Positions 1-12,404 of a DNA stretch of 64,000 nt are shown here, piece after piece. Position numbers and translations under genes: made by a program. Every line of letters begins with the position of its first letter. Position 1 is the first letter of the stretch. Source of the DNA: Amphiduros pacificus (taxonomy: Eukaryota > Annelida > Polychaeta > Phyllodocida > Hesionidae); the NCBI GenBank assembly GCA_949316495.1, contig OX439003.1:56731879-56795878 (forward strand), read 5' to 3'. Under the pieces are notes generated by a model. The model ran no database searches, was not told the origin of the DNA, and saw nothing but the letters and a program-made list of their open reading frames with translations.

Positions 1-135
1 CGCAAAATCTATTTGTTCCTCTTAAATCTAATGAACTTGTTTTTGTTTGTCTCTCTTTCCATAACATTTTTTCCATCATTACATGATAGATAAAATTCCA
101 ATGGACTGTGTCCAGTTACCACAGCACAGGGTGCT

Positions 136-189
136 TTTATTTATCAATATAATATAACAATGACACATCGATAAAACACTTCATTTATT
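136..189 (-). terminator. Candidate polyadenylation signals of the alkaline phosphatase gene
   Basis: Read on the minus strand, AATAAA hexamers lie at 184-189 and 136-141, downstream of the stop codon at 510-512 and beyond the 49-bp minisatellite. If they are used, the 3' UTR is about 325-375 nt and consists mostly of minisatellite. This is inferred from hexamers only. Positions 1-135 hold AT-rich sequence in which I see nothing else. Confidence 0.4.
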
Positions 190-219
190 TTCACTACACG
201 TGTGTATAATTACTATCCG

Positions 220-567
220 TGTTGGGGGCAGTATGCAGGGTAGTCCCAGGGCAGGTCACAGTGGTTAGTGTGGGGGGCAGTAGGCAGGGTAGTCCCAGGG
301 CAGGTCACAGTGGTTAGTGTTGGGGGCAGTATGCAGGGTAGTCCCAGGGCAGGTCACAGTGGTTAGTGTTGGGGGCAGTATGCAGGGTAGTCCCAGGGCA
401 GGTCACAGTGGTTAGTGTTGGGGGCAGTATGCAGGGTAGTCCCAGGGCAGGTCACAGTGGTTAGTGTGGGGGGCAGTATGCAGGGTAGTCCCAGGGCAGG
501 TCACAGTGGTTAGTGTGGGGGGCAGTATGCAGGGTAGTCCCAGGGCAGGTCACAGTGGTCAGTGTTG
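220..567. repeat. 49-bp minisatellite overlapping the last coding exon and stop codon
   Basis: About seven near-identical 49-bp units; the core gggcaggtcacagtgg recurs every 49 bases from about 248 to 543. On the minus strand each unit repeats the end of the alkaline phosphatase reading frame (CDLPWDYPAYCPP) and the TAA stop. The unit nearest the gene is the coding one; the others lie downstream in the 3' UTR. The unit is 49 bp (3n+1), so the frame moves from unit to unit. Confidence 0.95.
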
Positions 568-3500
568 GGTCCTATGCAGGCAGCGTACATCATGACGTGA
601 GGAATATAATGCTGCTCATGAGACCCCGTGAACATGTGAGCCATGGGGCCGTGTGCATAGATAGCCACGTCTGTGCCGTCGTGAGTCGCCGTGCTTCGCG
701 GCATGGCTGCGTCGTACCGGTAGTCCGTCACGCCTGAAAGTAACCACCTCGTTATCAACTCCATTCTTTGGAATGTTATACCAATAAATAACCTGATATT
801 GTCAAAGAAGTGAAAACTGCAACAAGCCAGGTTTTGTTTCACTTATTTGAATGTTATAAAATTCCAGAGTCTATAAGGAGATTATGTTGGTATGTTGTAT
901 TTAATGTTGGCTCCAGCATAGATAAAATAGGAATGTTACCAGAGAGGCCGTTTTGGATGTCGTCAGTGATGTCCTTGCGGGGGATGTCGTCCTCGTTCCC
1001 ATCCCAGCGGTGCTCCTCGTAGCCGCGCCCGTTAGTGTAGCTGAGGGTGAAGTACGGCTTGTCGTCATCCATCTCATCGTACCTAGGGTTACCCTCGCTG
1101 TCCACGCCATCGTCCACCGCACCTGCCGACAACAAGCACCACATCAAGGCCACTCCCCGCCATCAGTAGCAAGGACAGGCATAGGCCTGTAACGCTTTTA
1201 CTGTGTAGGACACAACTACAAATGATGCATGACTGAATGTGGACCTTTGTCAGTTATTTTTATAAAATATTGCCAGTGACCTTGAAGTGACCTTGATAAT
1301 GAAACTCCTATTTCTGGTAATTTTATTATAAGTTTCCATATTCAATCATCTGCATCTTTGAAAAACGAGCTCATAGAGTCTTTATTTATCAAAATCCCTT
1401 CAAAATTGACATTATTTGAGCACTTTTTAATTTTGTGCCAATCCGCAAGGGAAATTAGAGGACTTTCTTATATGCTGAGCTTTTTTGAAACAATATCTAT
1501 AACAACAACTTATTTGTGGCTAATTTATGAAAGCACATATACTGCATGAAAATGAAGTACGTCAATTTCAAATGCTAAATTTGGTAAAAAAAATAGCTTG
1601 AATGTGGTAGGTGTACAAAAGATGAACATTGAAGGACTTTAAATTGATCCAATGCAATCATTTAAAATTTCACATGTATAAAATATAAGTTTAATTTTAG
1701 GAAATAAACTCCAAGAAGTTGCTCTAATCATAAAAGTATATTTAAAAAAAATTAAAATTAAAATTGACTCAAATTACACAAAAATGTGCCAAATTTGCAA
1801 TAGAAAAAAATCAGATGACAAAAAATGTATTAAATGTAGACACAAATGGGTTACCTCATTGAATAGGTTATATATTTATGAAAATTGTCATATATTAAAT
1901 TTCTTCATATACTTAATTTTGTTGACAATAAGCGGAAGATGCTAAAATTGGAGAATGTGTTTTATTTTTGGCACCATTTATGCTCGGTAAAACTGACGCT
2001 AAGTACCCACTGCCATAAGTTCTGTACTACCCATTTCATGTTAAATGCCTCCCATTTCTAGTGATGGATCTGATAGATAAACCTTGTTGTGAGAGAGATT
2101 CACTTACCAAGAATGTCGTTATTAATACTTGGGTAGCCGTTGATGTTGAATGGGTGAGAGTGATCAGCTGTGACGACAATAAGGGTGTCCATGGCATCGG
2201 TCATGGATAGCGCCTTCTCCACGGCGTCTGACAGGGAGGCGGTCTCGTTCAGAGCATTCATAGCCTTATTGCCATGGTGGGCAAGATCTATGCGTCCTCC
2301 TGGAATAAATGCGTCAAGTTTATTCTGGACCACAATTGGCGAAGTATTACAGGGGCACAAAGAGAATTACTGTGGTCAACTTATTTATCCAGAGCTCTCA
2401 GGGAGGTAAACCCAGAACTCTCAGTCATCTTGTTTTCCATGAACTCTCGGGAGGAAAAGGGTATTATTACTGTAGTCATCTTGTTTTCCATGAACTGCCG
2501 AGAGGTAAAGGGTATTATTACTGTAGTCATCTTGTTTTCCATGAACTGCCGGGAGGTAAAGGGTTTTACTGTCATCAGCTTGCTTTCTGACATCAAAGGG
2601 AGGTAAAGGGTATTTTACTGTCATCAGCTTGCTTTCAGACATCAAAGGGAGGCAAAGGGTATTTTTCCTGTCATCAGCTTGCTTTCAGACATCAAAGGAA
2701 TGCAAAGGTTAATAGTGTGCAAAACTCCTGGAGATGTAAAATATATTATTACTGTGGTCAGCTTTCACCTGGAACTCATAGGGAGGTTAAAGGTATTAGT
2801 GTGATCAGTTTGTTCCCATAATTCAAAGTGAGGTAAAGGGCATTACTGCAGTCAGCTTGTATCTAGAGCACTCAGGGGCAGAGAAGCTTGTTCCCAGAAT
2901 TCCAGTATGTGCCAGGGGGGGTCTGGACTTCACAGGTGACAATGCGACTGCAGTGCAGTTTCTTTTGGGGAAACAAAGGATTGCATCAATGGAATTGTTT
3001 TTGTACATGAAGCAACTATTGTTTTGTTTTAATTGTTTCATGTATCTCAAACGGTGAAGTGCCTACCTTGGAGTATAATGAATCAATTTATTAATACTTC
3101 AAGTCTCTATCTACATAATGAAATGACTTAAGAATTACTGAGTAAACACACAAAGGAAGTTACCGAGTACAGTCTTAAACAAGGTTTATGCATTTCTTTG
3201 TGAAATATTTAAAAATGAATGTGATGGACTCCAGCATTGATGTGGTTTGTTGGAATGATGTTGTTCTGTATGTTCATACAATACAAGGGAATCAAGAGAA
3301 AGGCAATCAGCCAACCACCTTCCGGGAAGGATCTCTTGTCATATATCTTATATGACAAACATTTCAAAAGGAATATCCTATTACAGAGACCAATACCCAA
3401 TCTCTGTTTTGTTCATACCAAATTGAGGTATACACATTGGAATTGTACTGTATAACAACGAGAGCTTAACAACACATTAACCATTGAGAATGGCCCACTG

Positions 3501-6500
3501 AGCTGTCTGCAAACCAAATAGTGGAGCATAGAAGAAAAAAAAGCTTTGATCTCAGCTGTGTTTCTAGGAAAAGGACTATCAAATATGAACATAAGTTCTC
3601 CCCACTCATAGATTTCTGCATGTTACGCCGTTCACCTGTATGTCTTTGACATGAAATATGCTTGTTTGATGATTGCTTTTATAAAAAGAGAAACTTGATG
3701 TTCTATAAGGAGAGACATTCTGAGATTTTATATTTTCCTTGCTTGTTGTAAGGAATGGAATATTAAAATAAAAAGAAAGATTTTAGTCAAAATATAAGTG
3801 TTTATAAGACATATTGACACATAAAGTATCTACAAATTACAAACATATGTTGGCACTGTGGTCGCAAGACTTTCTCAATTATATTTCCATAATGACGAAA
3901 TTGATATGTGACAAAAATACTATTTTCATAGGATGATTCAAAGATAATTAGGTTTAAAACAAAAACTGAAATATAAATGCCTGATCTTCCTTATGTGAAA
4001 GCTGAAACTCATATAGTGTGTGCTTATTGGAGCTTATTCGACCAACTTCATTATTCCAGTTGTTTCAGTTTCATTCACAACGGTCAAAAGCTGTAGCAGT
4101 CTAAAGTCGACATTTCAAGGGAATTTTGTTCAAAACCTATCGGAACCTCGGCTTGTCTCATAATTAGGTCAAATTACCGATGGTTGGAAAACAAGCCGTA
4201 CCTCATACAGAAATTAGACTATGCAGTCCATTATATAATAGGACTATCAAGGACATCTCGTTGCAATGGGTTTGTGCAGCGGGCGAATAATGTCACTATT
4301 ATGGAGGGTTTGCTCTGATTGGTTGACATAAATATAGAACAGGGAAACCCTAAACAACAACTGCAAGTTCCAGTGACGTGTGACCGGAATTCCGGGCAAA
4401 GGCATACGGGCACCTGCGAGCTGGTTTACTGTCCATATATATGGACATGTTATTACTGTCTATACAGAAATATATATTGTTAGCCATATTTCAATACATC
4501 TGACAACAAACAAGTGGGAACTACATATATCATTATGTGTATATTGTGCAATTCATCACATAAAACGGCTAATATATATCACATAATTCATCACATAAAA
4601 CGGCAAAATAAAGGTGAACTGAGAGTTGTTCTTGCGTCATCAAATTCCACCATAAGCGGCGTATTTTCGGCTATACCTCTTACAGCAAGTGTTTTTCTTT
4701 CTAAGCTCAGCTAGTGAGGATACAATTTTGGCCGAACAATTCTGCTCAAACTGAATTGCAGGATTTTTTTCAACCATTCTGCGAGAGAATTGCTCTTATT
4801 CACCGAGGGCAAGTCTTACCTTCCACCAGCAGGAAGTAGCCATTTTCTGCCCGTTGAAGAATGCTAAGCGCCTTTTCTGTCATCTCCGTGAGTGAGGGTT
4901 CTCCCCAACCTTCGATATCCGGGTCGAACCGCTCCGCATCGTACTGCATATGCGACGGCTCAAACAAACCTGCAATCGCCATGAGTATGCCAAATAGTGT
5001 AACAAGTAACCTTCAAAAGGTCTCAGGCATTTCACAAGGACACATTTACCAGATTCAGATATTTTCTATATCAAGGGATATTTGCAGTATCGAGATACAA
5101 ACCCATTAAGAAATCCACTTCATTGGGATCAACTTTGTCAAATTCTGTTTGATTCATAACATATTTCACCTGACTCTCCAGCCAACCTCTGTTAAGCTTG
5201 TCTTTGATCCAGTCCTACATCAGAGTAAACAATGTAACATCTTAAAATGGAGGTCAAAACGAATAATCATTGCCTAATTGCAGACTGAGACTGCAGGATA
5301 TATCGTTCTATCTTCCAATACAAGGTGATGAGAAGGGTGTTTACCTGGGTGAGGTCTATATAAGGTGATGAGAGAGGTGTTTACCTAGGTGAGGTCCATA
5401 TAAGGTGATGAGAGAGAGAGGTGTTTACCTGGGTGAGGTCCATATAAGGTGATGAGAGAGGTGTTTACCTGGGTGAGGTCCATATAAGGTGATGAGAGAG
5501 GGAGGTGTTTACCTGGGTGGGGTCCATATAAGGTGATGAGAGAGGTGTTTCCCTGGGTGAGGTCCATATAAGGTGATGAGAGAGGTGTTTACCTGGGTGA
5601 GGTCCATATAAGGTGATGAGAGAGATGTTTACCTGGGTGGGGTCCATATAAGGTGATGAGAGAGGTATTTACCTGGTTGAGGTCCATATAAGGTGATGAG
5701 AGAGAGAGGTGTTTACCTGGGTGAGGTCCATATAAGGTGATGAGAGAGGTGTTTACCTGGGTGAGGTCCATATAAGGTGATGAGAGAGGGAGGTGTTTAC
5801 CTGGGTGGGGTCCATATAAGGTGATGAGAGAGGTGTTTCCCTGGGTGAGGTCCATATAAGGTGATGAGAGAGGTGTTTACCTGGGTGAGGTCCATATAAG
5901 GTGATGAGAGAGGCGTTTACCTGGGTGAGGTCCATATAAGGTGATGAGAGAGGGAGGTGTTTACCTGGGTGGGGTCCATATAAGGTGATGAGAGAGAGAG
6001 GTGTTTACCTGGGTGAGGTCCATATAAGGTGATGAGAGAGGTGTTTACCTGGGTGAGGTCCAGATAAGGCGATGAGAGAGGTGTTTACCTGGGTGAGGTC
6101 CGTATAAGGTGATGAGAGAGGCGTTTACCTAGGTGAGGTCCATATAAGGAGATGAGAGAGGTGTTTACCTAGGTGAGGTCCATATAAGGTGATGAGAGAG
6201 GTGTTTACCTGGGTGAGGTCCATATAAGGTGATGAGAGAGGTGTTTACCTGGGTGAGGTCCAGATAAGGCGATGAGAGAGGTGTTTACCTGGGTGAGGTC
6301 CATATAAGGTGATGAGAGAGGTGTTCACCTGAGTGAGGTCCATATAAGGTGATGAGAGAGGTGTTTACCTAGGTGAGGTCCATATAAGGTGATGAGAGAG
6401 GTGTTTACCTGGGTGAGGTCCGTATAAGGTGATGAGAGAGGTGTTTACCTAGGTGAGGTCCATATAAGGTGATGAGAGAGGTGTTTACCTGGGTGAGGTC

Positions 6501-9500
6501 CATATAAGGTGATGAGAGAGGTGTTTACCTGGGTGAGGTCCAGATAAGGCGATGAGAGAGGTGTTTACCTGGGTGAGGTCCATATAAGGTGATGAGAGAG
6601 GTGTTCACCTGAGTGAGGTCCATATAAGGTGATGAGAGAGGTGTTTACCTGGGTGAGGTCCATATAAGGTGATGAGAGAGAGAGGTGTTTACCTGGGTGA
6701 GGTCCATATAAGGCGATGAGAGAGGGAGGTGTTTACCTGGGTGAGGTCCATATAAGGTGATGAGAGAGGTGTTTACCTGGGTGAGGTCCAGATAAGGTGA
6801 TGAGAGAGGTGTTTACCTGGGTGAGGTCCGTATAAGGTGATGAGAGAGGTGTTTACCTGGGTGAGGTCCATATAAGGTGATGAGAGAGGTGTTTACCTGG
6901 GTGAGGTCCGTATAAGGTGATGAGAGAGGCGTTTACCTAGGTGAGGTCCATATAAGGAGATGAGAGAGGTGTTTACCTGGGTGAGGTCCATATAAGGTGA
7001 TGAGAGAGGTGTTTACCTGGGTGAGGTCCATATAAGGTGATGAGAGAGGTGTTTACCTGGGTGAGTTCCATATAAGGTGATGAGAGAGATGTTTACCTGG
7101 GTGGGGTCTATATAAGGTGATGAGAGAGGTGTTTACCTGGGTGAGTTCCATATAAGGTGATGAGAGAGGTGTTTACCTGGGTGAGGTCCAGATAAGGTGA
7201 TGAGAGAGGTGTTTACCTGGGTGAGGTCCGTATAAGGTGATGAGAGAGGCGTTTACCTGGGTGAGGTCCATATAAGGTGATGAAAGAGGTGTTTACCTGG
7301 GTGAGGTCCATATAAGGTGATGAGAGAGGTGTTTACCTGGGTGAGGTCCATATAAGGTGATGAGAGAGATGTTTACCTGGGTGGGGTCCATATAAGGTGA
7401 TGAGAGAGGTGTTTACCTGGGTGAGGTCCATATAAGGAGATGAGAGAGGTGTTTACCTGGGTGAGGTCCATATAAGGTGATGAGAGAGGGAGGTGTTTAC
7501 CTGGGTGAGGTCCATATAAGGTGATGAGAGAGGGAGGTGTTTACCTGGGTGAGGTCCATATAAGGTGATGAGAGAGGTGTTTACCTGGGTGAGGTCCATA
7601 TAAGGTGATGAGAGAGGCGTTTACCTGGGTGAGGTCCATATAAGGTGATGAGAGGGGTGTTTACCTGGGTGAGGTCTATATAAGGTGATGAGAGAGATGT
7701 TTACCTGGGTGAGGTCCATATAAGGAGATGAGAGAGGGAGGTGTTTACCTGGGTGAGGTCCATATAAGGTGATGAGAGAGGGAGGTGTTTACCTGGGTGA
7801 GGTCCATATAAGGTGATGAGAGAGGTGTTTACCTGGGTGAGGTCCATATAAGGTGATGAGAGAGGTGTTTACCTGGGTGGGGTCCATATAAGGTGATGAG
7901 AGAGGTGTTTACCTGGGTGGGGTCCATATAAGGTGATGAGAGAGGTGTTTACCTGGGTGAGGTCCATATAAGGCGATGAGAGAGGGAGGTGTTTACCTGG
8001 GTGAGGTCTCTGCCATCAAGGCGTGTTCCCTCATCATCATCAGGGTACTCTGGGTCTGGGAAACCTTCTGGGTAAAACATTTCTCTCCCTCCTCCTAGAA
8101 TAACCTGCCGTCAAATAAACAGGACAGTCGCCCCATCGTCAGCCGTCCTTTAAAGCTTTCATGAAATCACAGATGTCACAAGCAATTCTACAGAGATTTG
8201 GAGCATGTTAAAATGATATGCTGTCATGAAAAACTGTGATATAAACAAATTATCACTCTGAAATCAACCAAAATACATCTGCCGGTATTGCTGTGTCTTA
8301 CAGTTTTATGTAAAATGCAGTAGTGTAGTTTTTTCTCTGAAAGTTGTGGGATATTGTAAGAACTGACCCTGATATTCTTTCCATAGTCACCGTCCACGAG
8401 TTGTTTGGCAATATCCGGGCACTGCAGCATCTCATCTGGATTGAGGTCACCTTCCTGTTCCCCATCAGACTCCCAGCTTCTGTCAGCAGAGTTGGCATAG
8501 GTAGTGGACAAGGTGGCATGGGTTACCCTCACGTTGCCAACGAAACCACTTAACTTTCCTGGAATATCGCTCAAAGGTATCGTTGACTGTGTCAAACAAA
8601 AGAATTGCACTTTGATACGTTTTATTTCTTTTTGGATCAAAGACATTGTTTCCACTTCCACTTTGTTACCATGCATGATTCGAAAATGTAATTATAAGCT
8701 GCCTTTGCCATGGATACAAACATCTGTCATGTGAGGACTGGCAATCTATCCTCGGGATGATGATATAGTAGCAATGCTGTATATACTAGCACTAACCAAT
8801 GTGATCCTGACCATCTGGGGGACGGGGTTGAGATGACATGAGACACGCCTACCCGCATCCATGACATGTGTAGGATTAACTACCTGCATCCATGACACGT
8901 GTAGGATGTAACTACCTGCATCTATGGCATGTGTAGGATGTAACTACCTGCATCTATGACATGGGTAGGATGTAACTACCTGCATCCATGGCATGTGTAG
9001 GATGTAACTACCTGCATCCATGACATGTGTAGGATGTAACTACCTGCATCCATGACATGTGTAGGATGTAACTACCTGCATATATAGCATGTGTAGGATG
9101 TAACTACCTGCATCCATGGCATGTGTAGGATGTAACTACCTGCATCCATGACATGTGTAGGATGTAACTACCTGCATCCATGACATGTGTAGGATGTAAC
9201 TACCTGCATCTATGGCATGTGTAGGATGTAACTACCTGCATCCATGACATGTGTAGGATATTACTACCTGCATCTATGGCATGTGTAGGATGTAACTACC
9301 TGCATCCATGACATGTGTAGGATTAACTACCTGCATCCATGGCATGTGTAGTATTAACTACCTGCATCCATGACATGTGTAGGATGTAACTACCTGCATC
9401 CATGGCATGTGTAGGATGTAACTACCTGCATCTATGGCATGTGTAGGATTAACTACCTGCATCCATGGCATTTGTAGGATGTAACTACCTGCATCTATGG

Positions 9501-12404
9501 CATGTGTAGGATTAACTACCTGCATCCATGGCATGTGTAGGATGTACCTACCTGCATCCACGGCATGTTGGCAGTGTACCTACCTGCATCCATGGCATGT
9601 GTAGGATGTAACTACCTGTATCCCTGACATGTGTAGGATTAACTACCTGCATCCATGGCATGTTGGCAGTGTACCTACCTGCATCAATGGCATGTTGGCA
9701 GTGTACCTACCTGCATCCATGGCATGTGTAGGATTAACTACCTGCATCCATGGCATGTGTAGTATTAACTACCTGCATCCATGGCATGTGTAGTATTAAC
9801 TACCTGCATCCATGGCATGTGTAGGATGTAACTACCTGCATCCACGGCATGTTGGCAGTGTACCTACCTGCATCAATGGCATGTTGGCAGTGTACCTACC
9901 TGCATCCATGACATATGTAGGATTAACTACCTGCATCCCTGACATGTGTAGGATTAACTACCTGCATCCATGGCATGTTGGCAGTGTACCTACCTGCATC
10001 CATGGCATGTTTAAGGATAGACTTGAGTTTATTTCCTGGTTGGGTCTCAGCCTCGCAGTCTCCCCTGGCAACATGCTGGCTCATGCCTACGGTTCCTCGC
10101 TTGGCCTTCTCTCCACACAGGAAGGCTGTGGCGGTTCCGGCCGAGTCTGGCACTTGACTGTCAGTGTTATACACCTGGTTTACAGAATCTTCTCCATAAA
10201 TGACCCACATTTACACACTTAACCAATCTAAAAAACGTGATCTTTTTTTAAATATTTAATATCTACAAGGGAAAATCTGTTTTTGAGCTATATTGACCTG
10301 CGTTGAATAAGGTTATGAGATTGTTGTAATGTTCTCACTTTCGATAATCCAACATGATTAAACTTTTCAAATGAGAGCAGCGCATCTTCGCCCATTAGAC
10401 CCCTGGACTGGGCCTTATAGATGCGAGCAGCGGTGGTGGTGGACAGCCCCATCCCGTCCCCAACAAACAAGATGAGGTTCTTGGCCACACCGAAGGGCAG
10501 AGTCTGGTGGAGGTATTTGTTAAGTTCTTCCTGCCCCGTGGCCCACCAGTCTGTGGTACCAGTGTCGCCCTCTACAAAGCCTCTCATGTTTACCAGACGT
10601 GCCGGCTTCTCACCACCTTCAACATCATCATCACAACATTAACATCTATCATACATTTTAGTTCTAATATTTCATTGAGAAGATTGAGGATTTTGATTTT
10701 GCTAGTTAGGCCCTAACTCATAGCAAGCGAGTATCCCCATCTGTGCAAATCCCCCCAATTCCCCAATTCATAGATAACAGTAGTATGTGAGAGTAGCTCG
10801 CCATGCAGAGGAGTCAACATCTTATTTATTGGACATTTCTTTTATAGATGAAATGATATTGTTAATTCTCAGGAAGAAGATGGTTATTTATAGATATAAT
10901 CGGATTTGATTAAGTGTTAGATAACCCATGTTAACCCAATAAGTGAGGAATGCACATGGTATATTTCACCTGAACCTTGGTCTATTATTTCACCTGTGTC
11001 TATGAATGAATGCAGTACATAGTGTAGTATAAAACTCACTATTTGTGCTTATTCTAAAAGCTCGGTTGCCAAGCTGTCTCAGAGTAAGAATGTTTGAAAA
11101 TTCATTCACATTCCAAATGGATCTGCCAGACAAGATTTATTTTATTTAGGTTAGAATATATTAATATAAATCTATAAATATAAAATATAAAAATATTCCA
11201 ATCAGATTTCAAATTTGTACCAATGTTCATACTATGCATGGCGAGGTAAAGCCATATACTACCTCTGCCGCAATACGTTGTTCCTTGCATAGATTTGTTC
11301 CGCACAAATTGGCATGCAATTACCATACAGTTAGCCAATTGGTTGGCTCTTGTACTGCTCATGCACAACAACACAATTGTACACGTGTTCATGCCCATTT
11401 CATCTGTACAAAAGTAATTTAGAATGGATCATTCATAATTTGGGAGAAGGTATATTTGAAACATCTGGTTGAAAAAGTATACCATTAATATCAATATGTT
11501 CAGGGTTTTTACATCACTTACAATGCTGTTTCAGTCATTTCATGATGAGGCCTGACATATTAGCTTTGCCCATGAAGAAAAAGTCAAGATTCTTTTCCTC
11601 CCCCTCCCTTGAGAATTAATGGTCCATCCCCTGCTGACTATTTTTGTCTAACTATTTTGGTACACATGTCACTAAAATCGCACTCGTTGTTGTACTCACT
11701 TTCTTATAATAACAATGTCACCAATTTGCCATGTTATCCCACGTGACGGAATATTTGACTTATAATCAATTGGCTGCTTTTTGTGGGTGTGGCCTCAAAG
11801 AGTTGAATATGCCGTTTACTTGCAGAGCCAGGTATAAATCCTGGATCTGCATGGAGAGTAAAATGTTCATGGAATCATTCATATTGATATTTTATGACAT
11901 ACATTTTGAAGGCACGGTGTCATGCAGAATTATTTTGAACATTTGAAGCAATGGAAATAAAAATGCAGTATTCAAAATTTCAAATTGAAGCGGAACATCA
12001 AGGTAAAGTAATGTGTATAATCAACAGATTGAATTTGATTCTGAATTTTATTAATAATCACATTTCAAGAATTAGAGGTCAGAGACTACCCGCCATAACA
12101 GAGCTTATCTCTCATATCAGTCTCTATCGTCAATGGTAAAAGGATGTGTTCAGGATCGGCCGCAGGTCATGACTATTCATACAAATAAAGTGCGCACCAA
12201 TACTTCTAGTCAAAATCCCAAACTACTAGCTTTGTTAATACAATTGCAAAGGTATAAATGTTTGAAAGTAATTAATCAAATTACTCCATAAAATAAGTCA
12301 CATATCATATCATATCATATCTTACCATTTTGCCAATGATATGGCAGTGGAGTGGCCAAGTTTACCGTTCCCAAACAAAGCAAAAGACCAAACACGCTCC
12401 GCAT
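510..12404 (-). CDS. Alkaline phosphatase, secreted or cell surface, ten coding exons
   Basis: Exons (minus strand): 12326-12404, 10339-10616, 9994-10174, 8368-8558, 7997-8104, 5103-5214, 4820-4969, 2108-2299, 940-1122, 510-733. All junctions use AG/GT and all phases agree, giving 565 codons plus stop, close to the usual animal length. The start is chosen because MRSVFGLLLCLG begins a signal peptide; the upstream in-frame ATG would bury it. The enzyme hydrolyses phosphomonoesters outside the cell using two zincs and one magnesium. Visible active-site residues: D80 (LFVGDGMG), nucleophile S130 (VPDSAGTATA), H193/T195 (RVTHAT), E366, D371 and H375 (VEGGRIDLAHH), D412/H413 (VTADHSH), H509 (ATHDGTDV). 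The chain ends soon after YAACIG with no hydrophobic GPI-anchor tail, so a soluble form is possible. Members act in mineralisation and digestion; the role here is not shown. The exon 2 acceptor has a weak pyrimidine tract. Confidence 0.95.
2390..2720. repeat. Degenerate tandem repeat of about 46-51 bp in alkaline phosphatase intron 7
   Basis: Six or so imperfect units built on gggaggtaaagggtatt followed by a stretch like actgtagtcatcttg, with weaker echoes up to about 2890. The array starts about 90 bp upstream (in transcript sense) of the exon 8 acceptor. The rest of this intron (2900-4819) holds AT-rich sequence in which I recognise nothing. Confidence 0.75.
5322..8008. repeat. 40-bp minisatellite (about 66 copies) filling intron 5 and copying a splice donor
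   Basis: The unit is about 40 bp (ggtgatgagagaggtg, tttacctgggtgaggt, ccatataa), with 44-bp variants carrying an extra gaga or ggga. The array fills nearly the whole intron between exons 5 and 6. On the gene strand every unit carries the end of exon 5 and its donor, CTCACCCAG then GTAAAC. The genuine donor is the copy next to exon 5 at 7995-7997. Near-identical subgroups in shuffled order point to repeated unequal exchange. Confidence 0.95.
8865..10013. repeat. 32-bp minisatellite (about 36 copies) filling intron 3 and copying a splice donor
   Basis: The unit is about 32 bp (taggatgtaactacctgc, atccatggcatgtg), with a second type carrying ttggcagtgtacc. On the gene strand each unit contains the end of exon 3 (CATGCCATGGATGCAG) followed by GTAG, a donor-like junction. 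The true exon 3 donor is at 9992-9994, in the copy nearest the exon. The 8560-8860 remainder of the intron shows nothing recognisable. Confidence 0.95.
10617..12325. other. Alkaline phosphatase intron 1 with dispersed repeat fragments
   Basis: No coding exon is seen here. About 11505-11560 matches the tail of the SINE at 43573 (ttacatcactt..caatgctgtttcagtcatt). 11750-11865 shares gaggtataaat/tctg and the tggagagta context with 56285-56405. 12060-12190 is repeated in inverted orientation at 17505-17625. An (atatc)n run at 12303-12320 abuts the exon 1 donor. Confidence 0.6.
12060..12190 (+). repeat. Dispersed repeat, copy 1 (inverted copy at 17505-17625)
   Basis: Shares caggatcggccgca, a nearby gtcaatg and the surrounding tatcagtctctatcgtc context with the reverse complement of 17505-17625. 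Family unknown; it may be the end of a non-autonomous DNA element. Confidence 0.6.

Noticed and set aside
5385-5935. Repetitive open frames across the 40-bp minisatellite
   Set aside because: Product of the repeat; they lie inside an intron of a gene whose exons join correctly without them.
8224-8676. The full 150-codon frame as a single-exon gene
   Set aside because: Only 8368-8558 is coding, as exon 4 of the alkaline phosphatase; both sides are intron.
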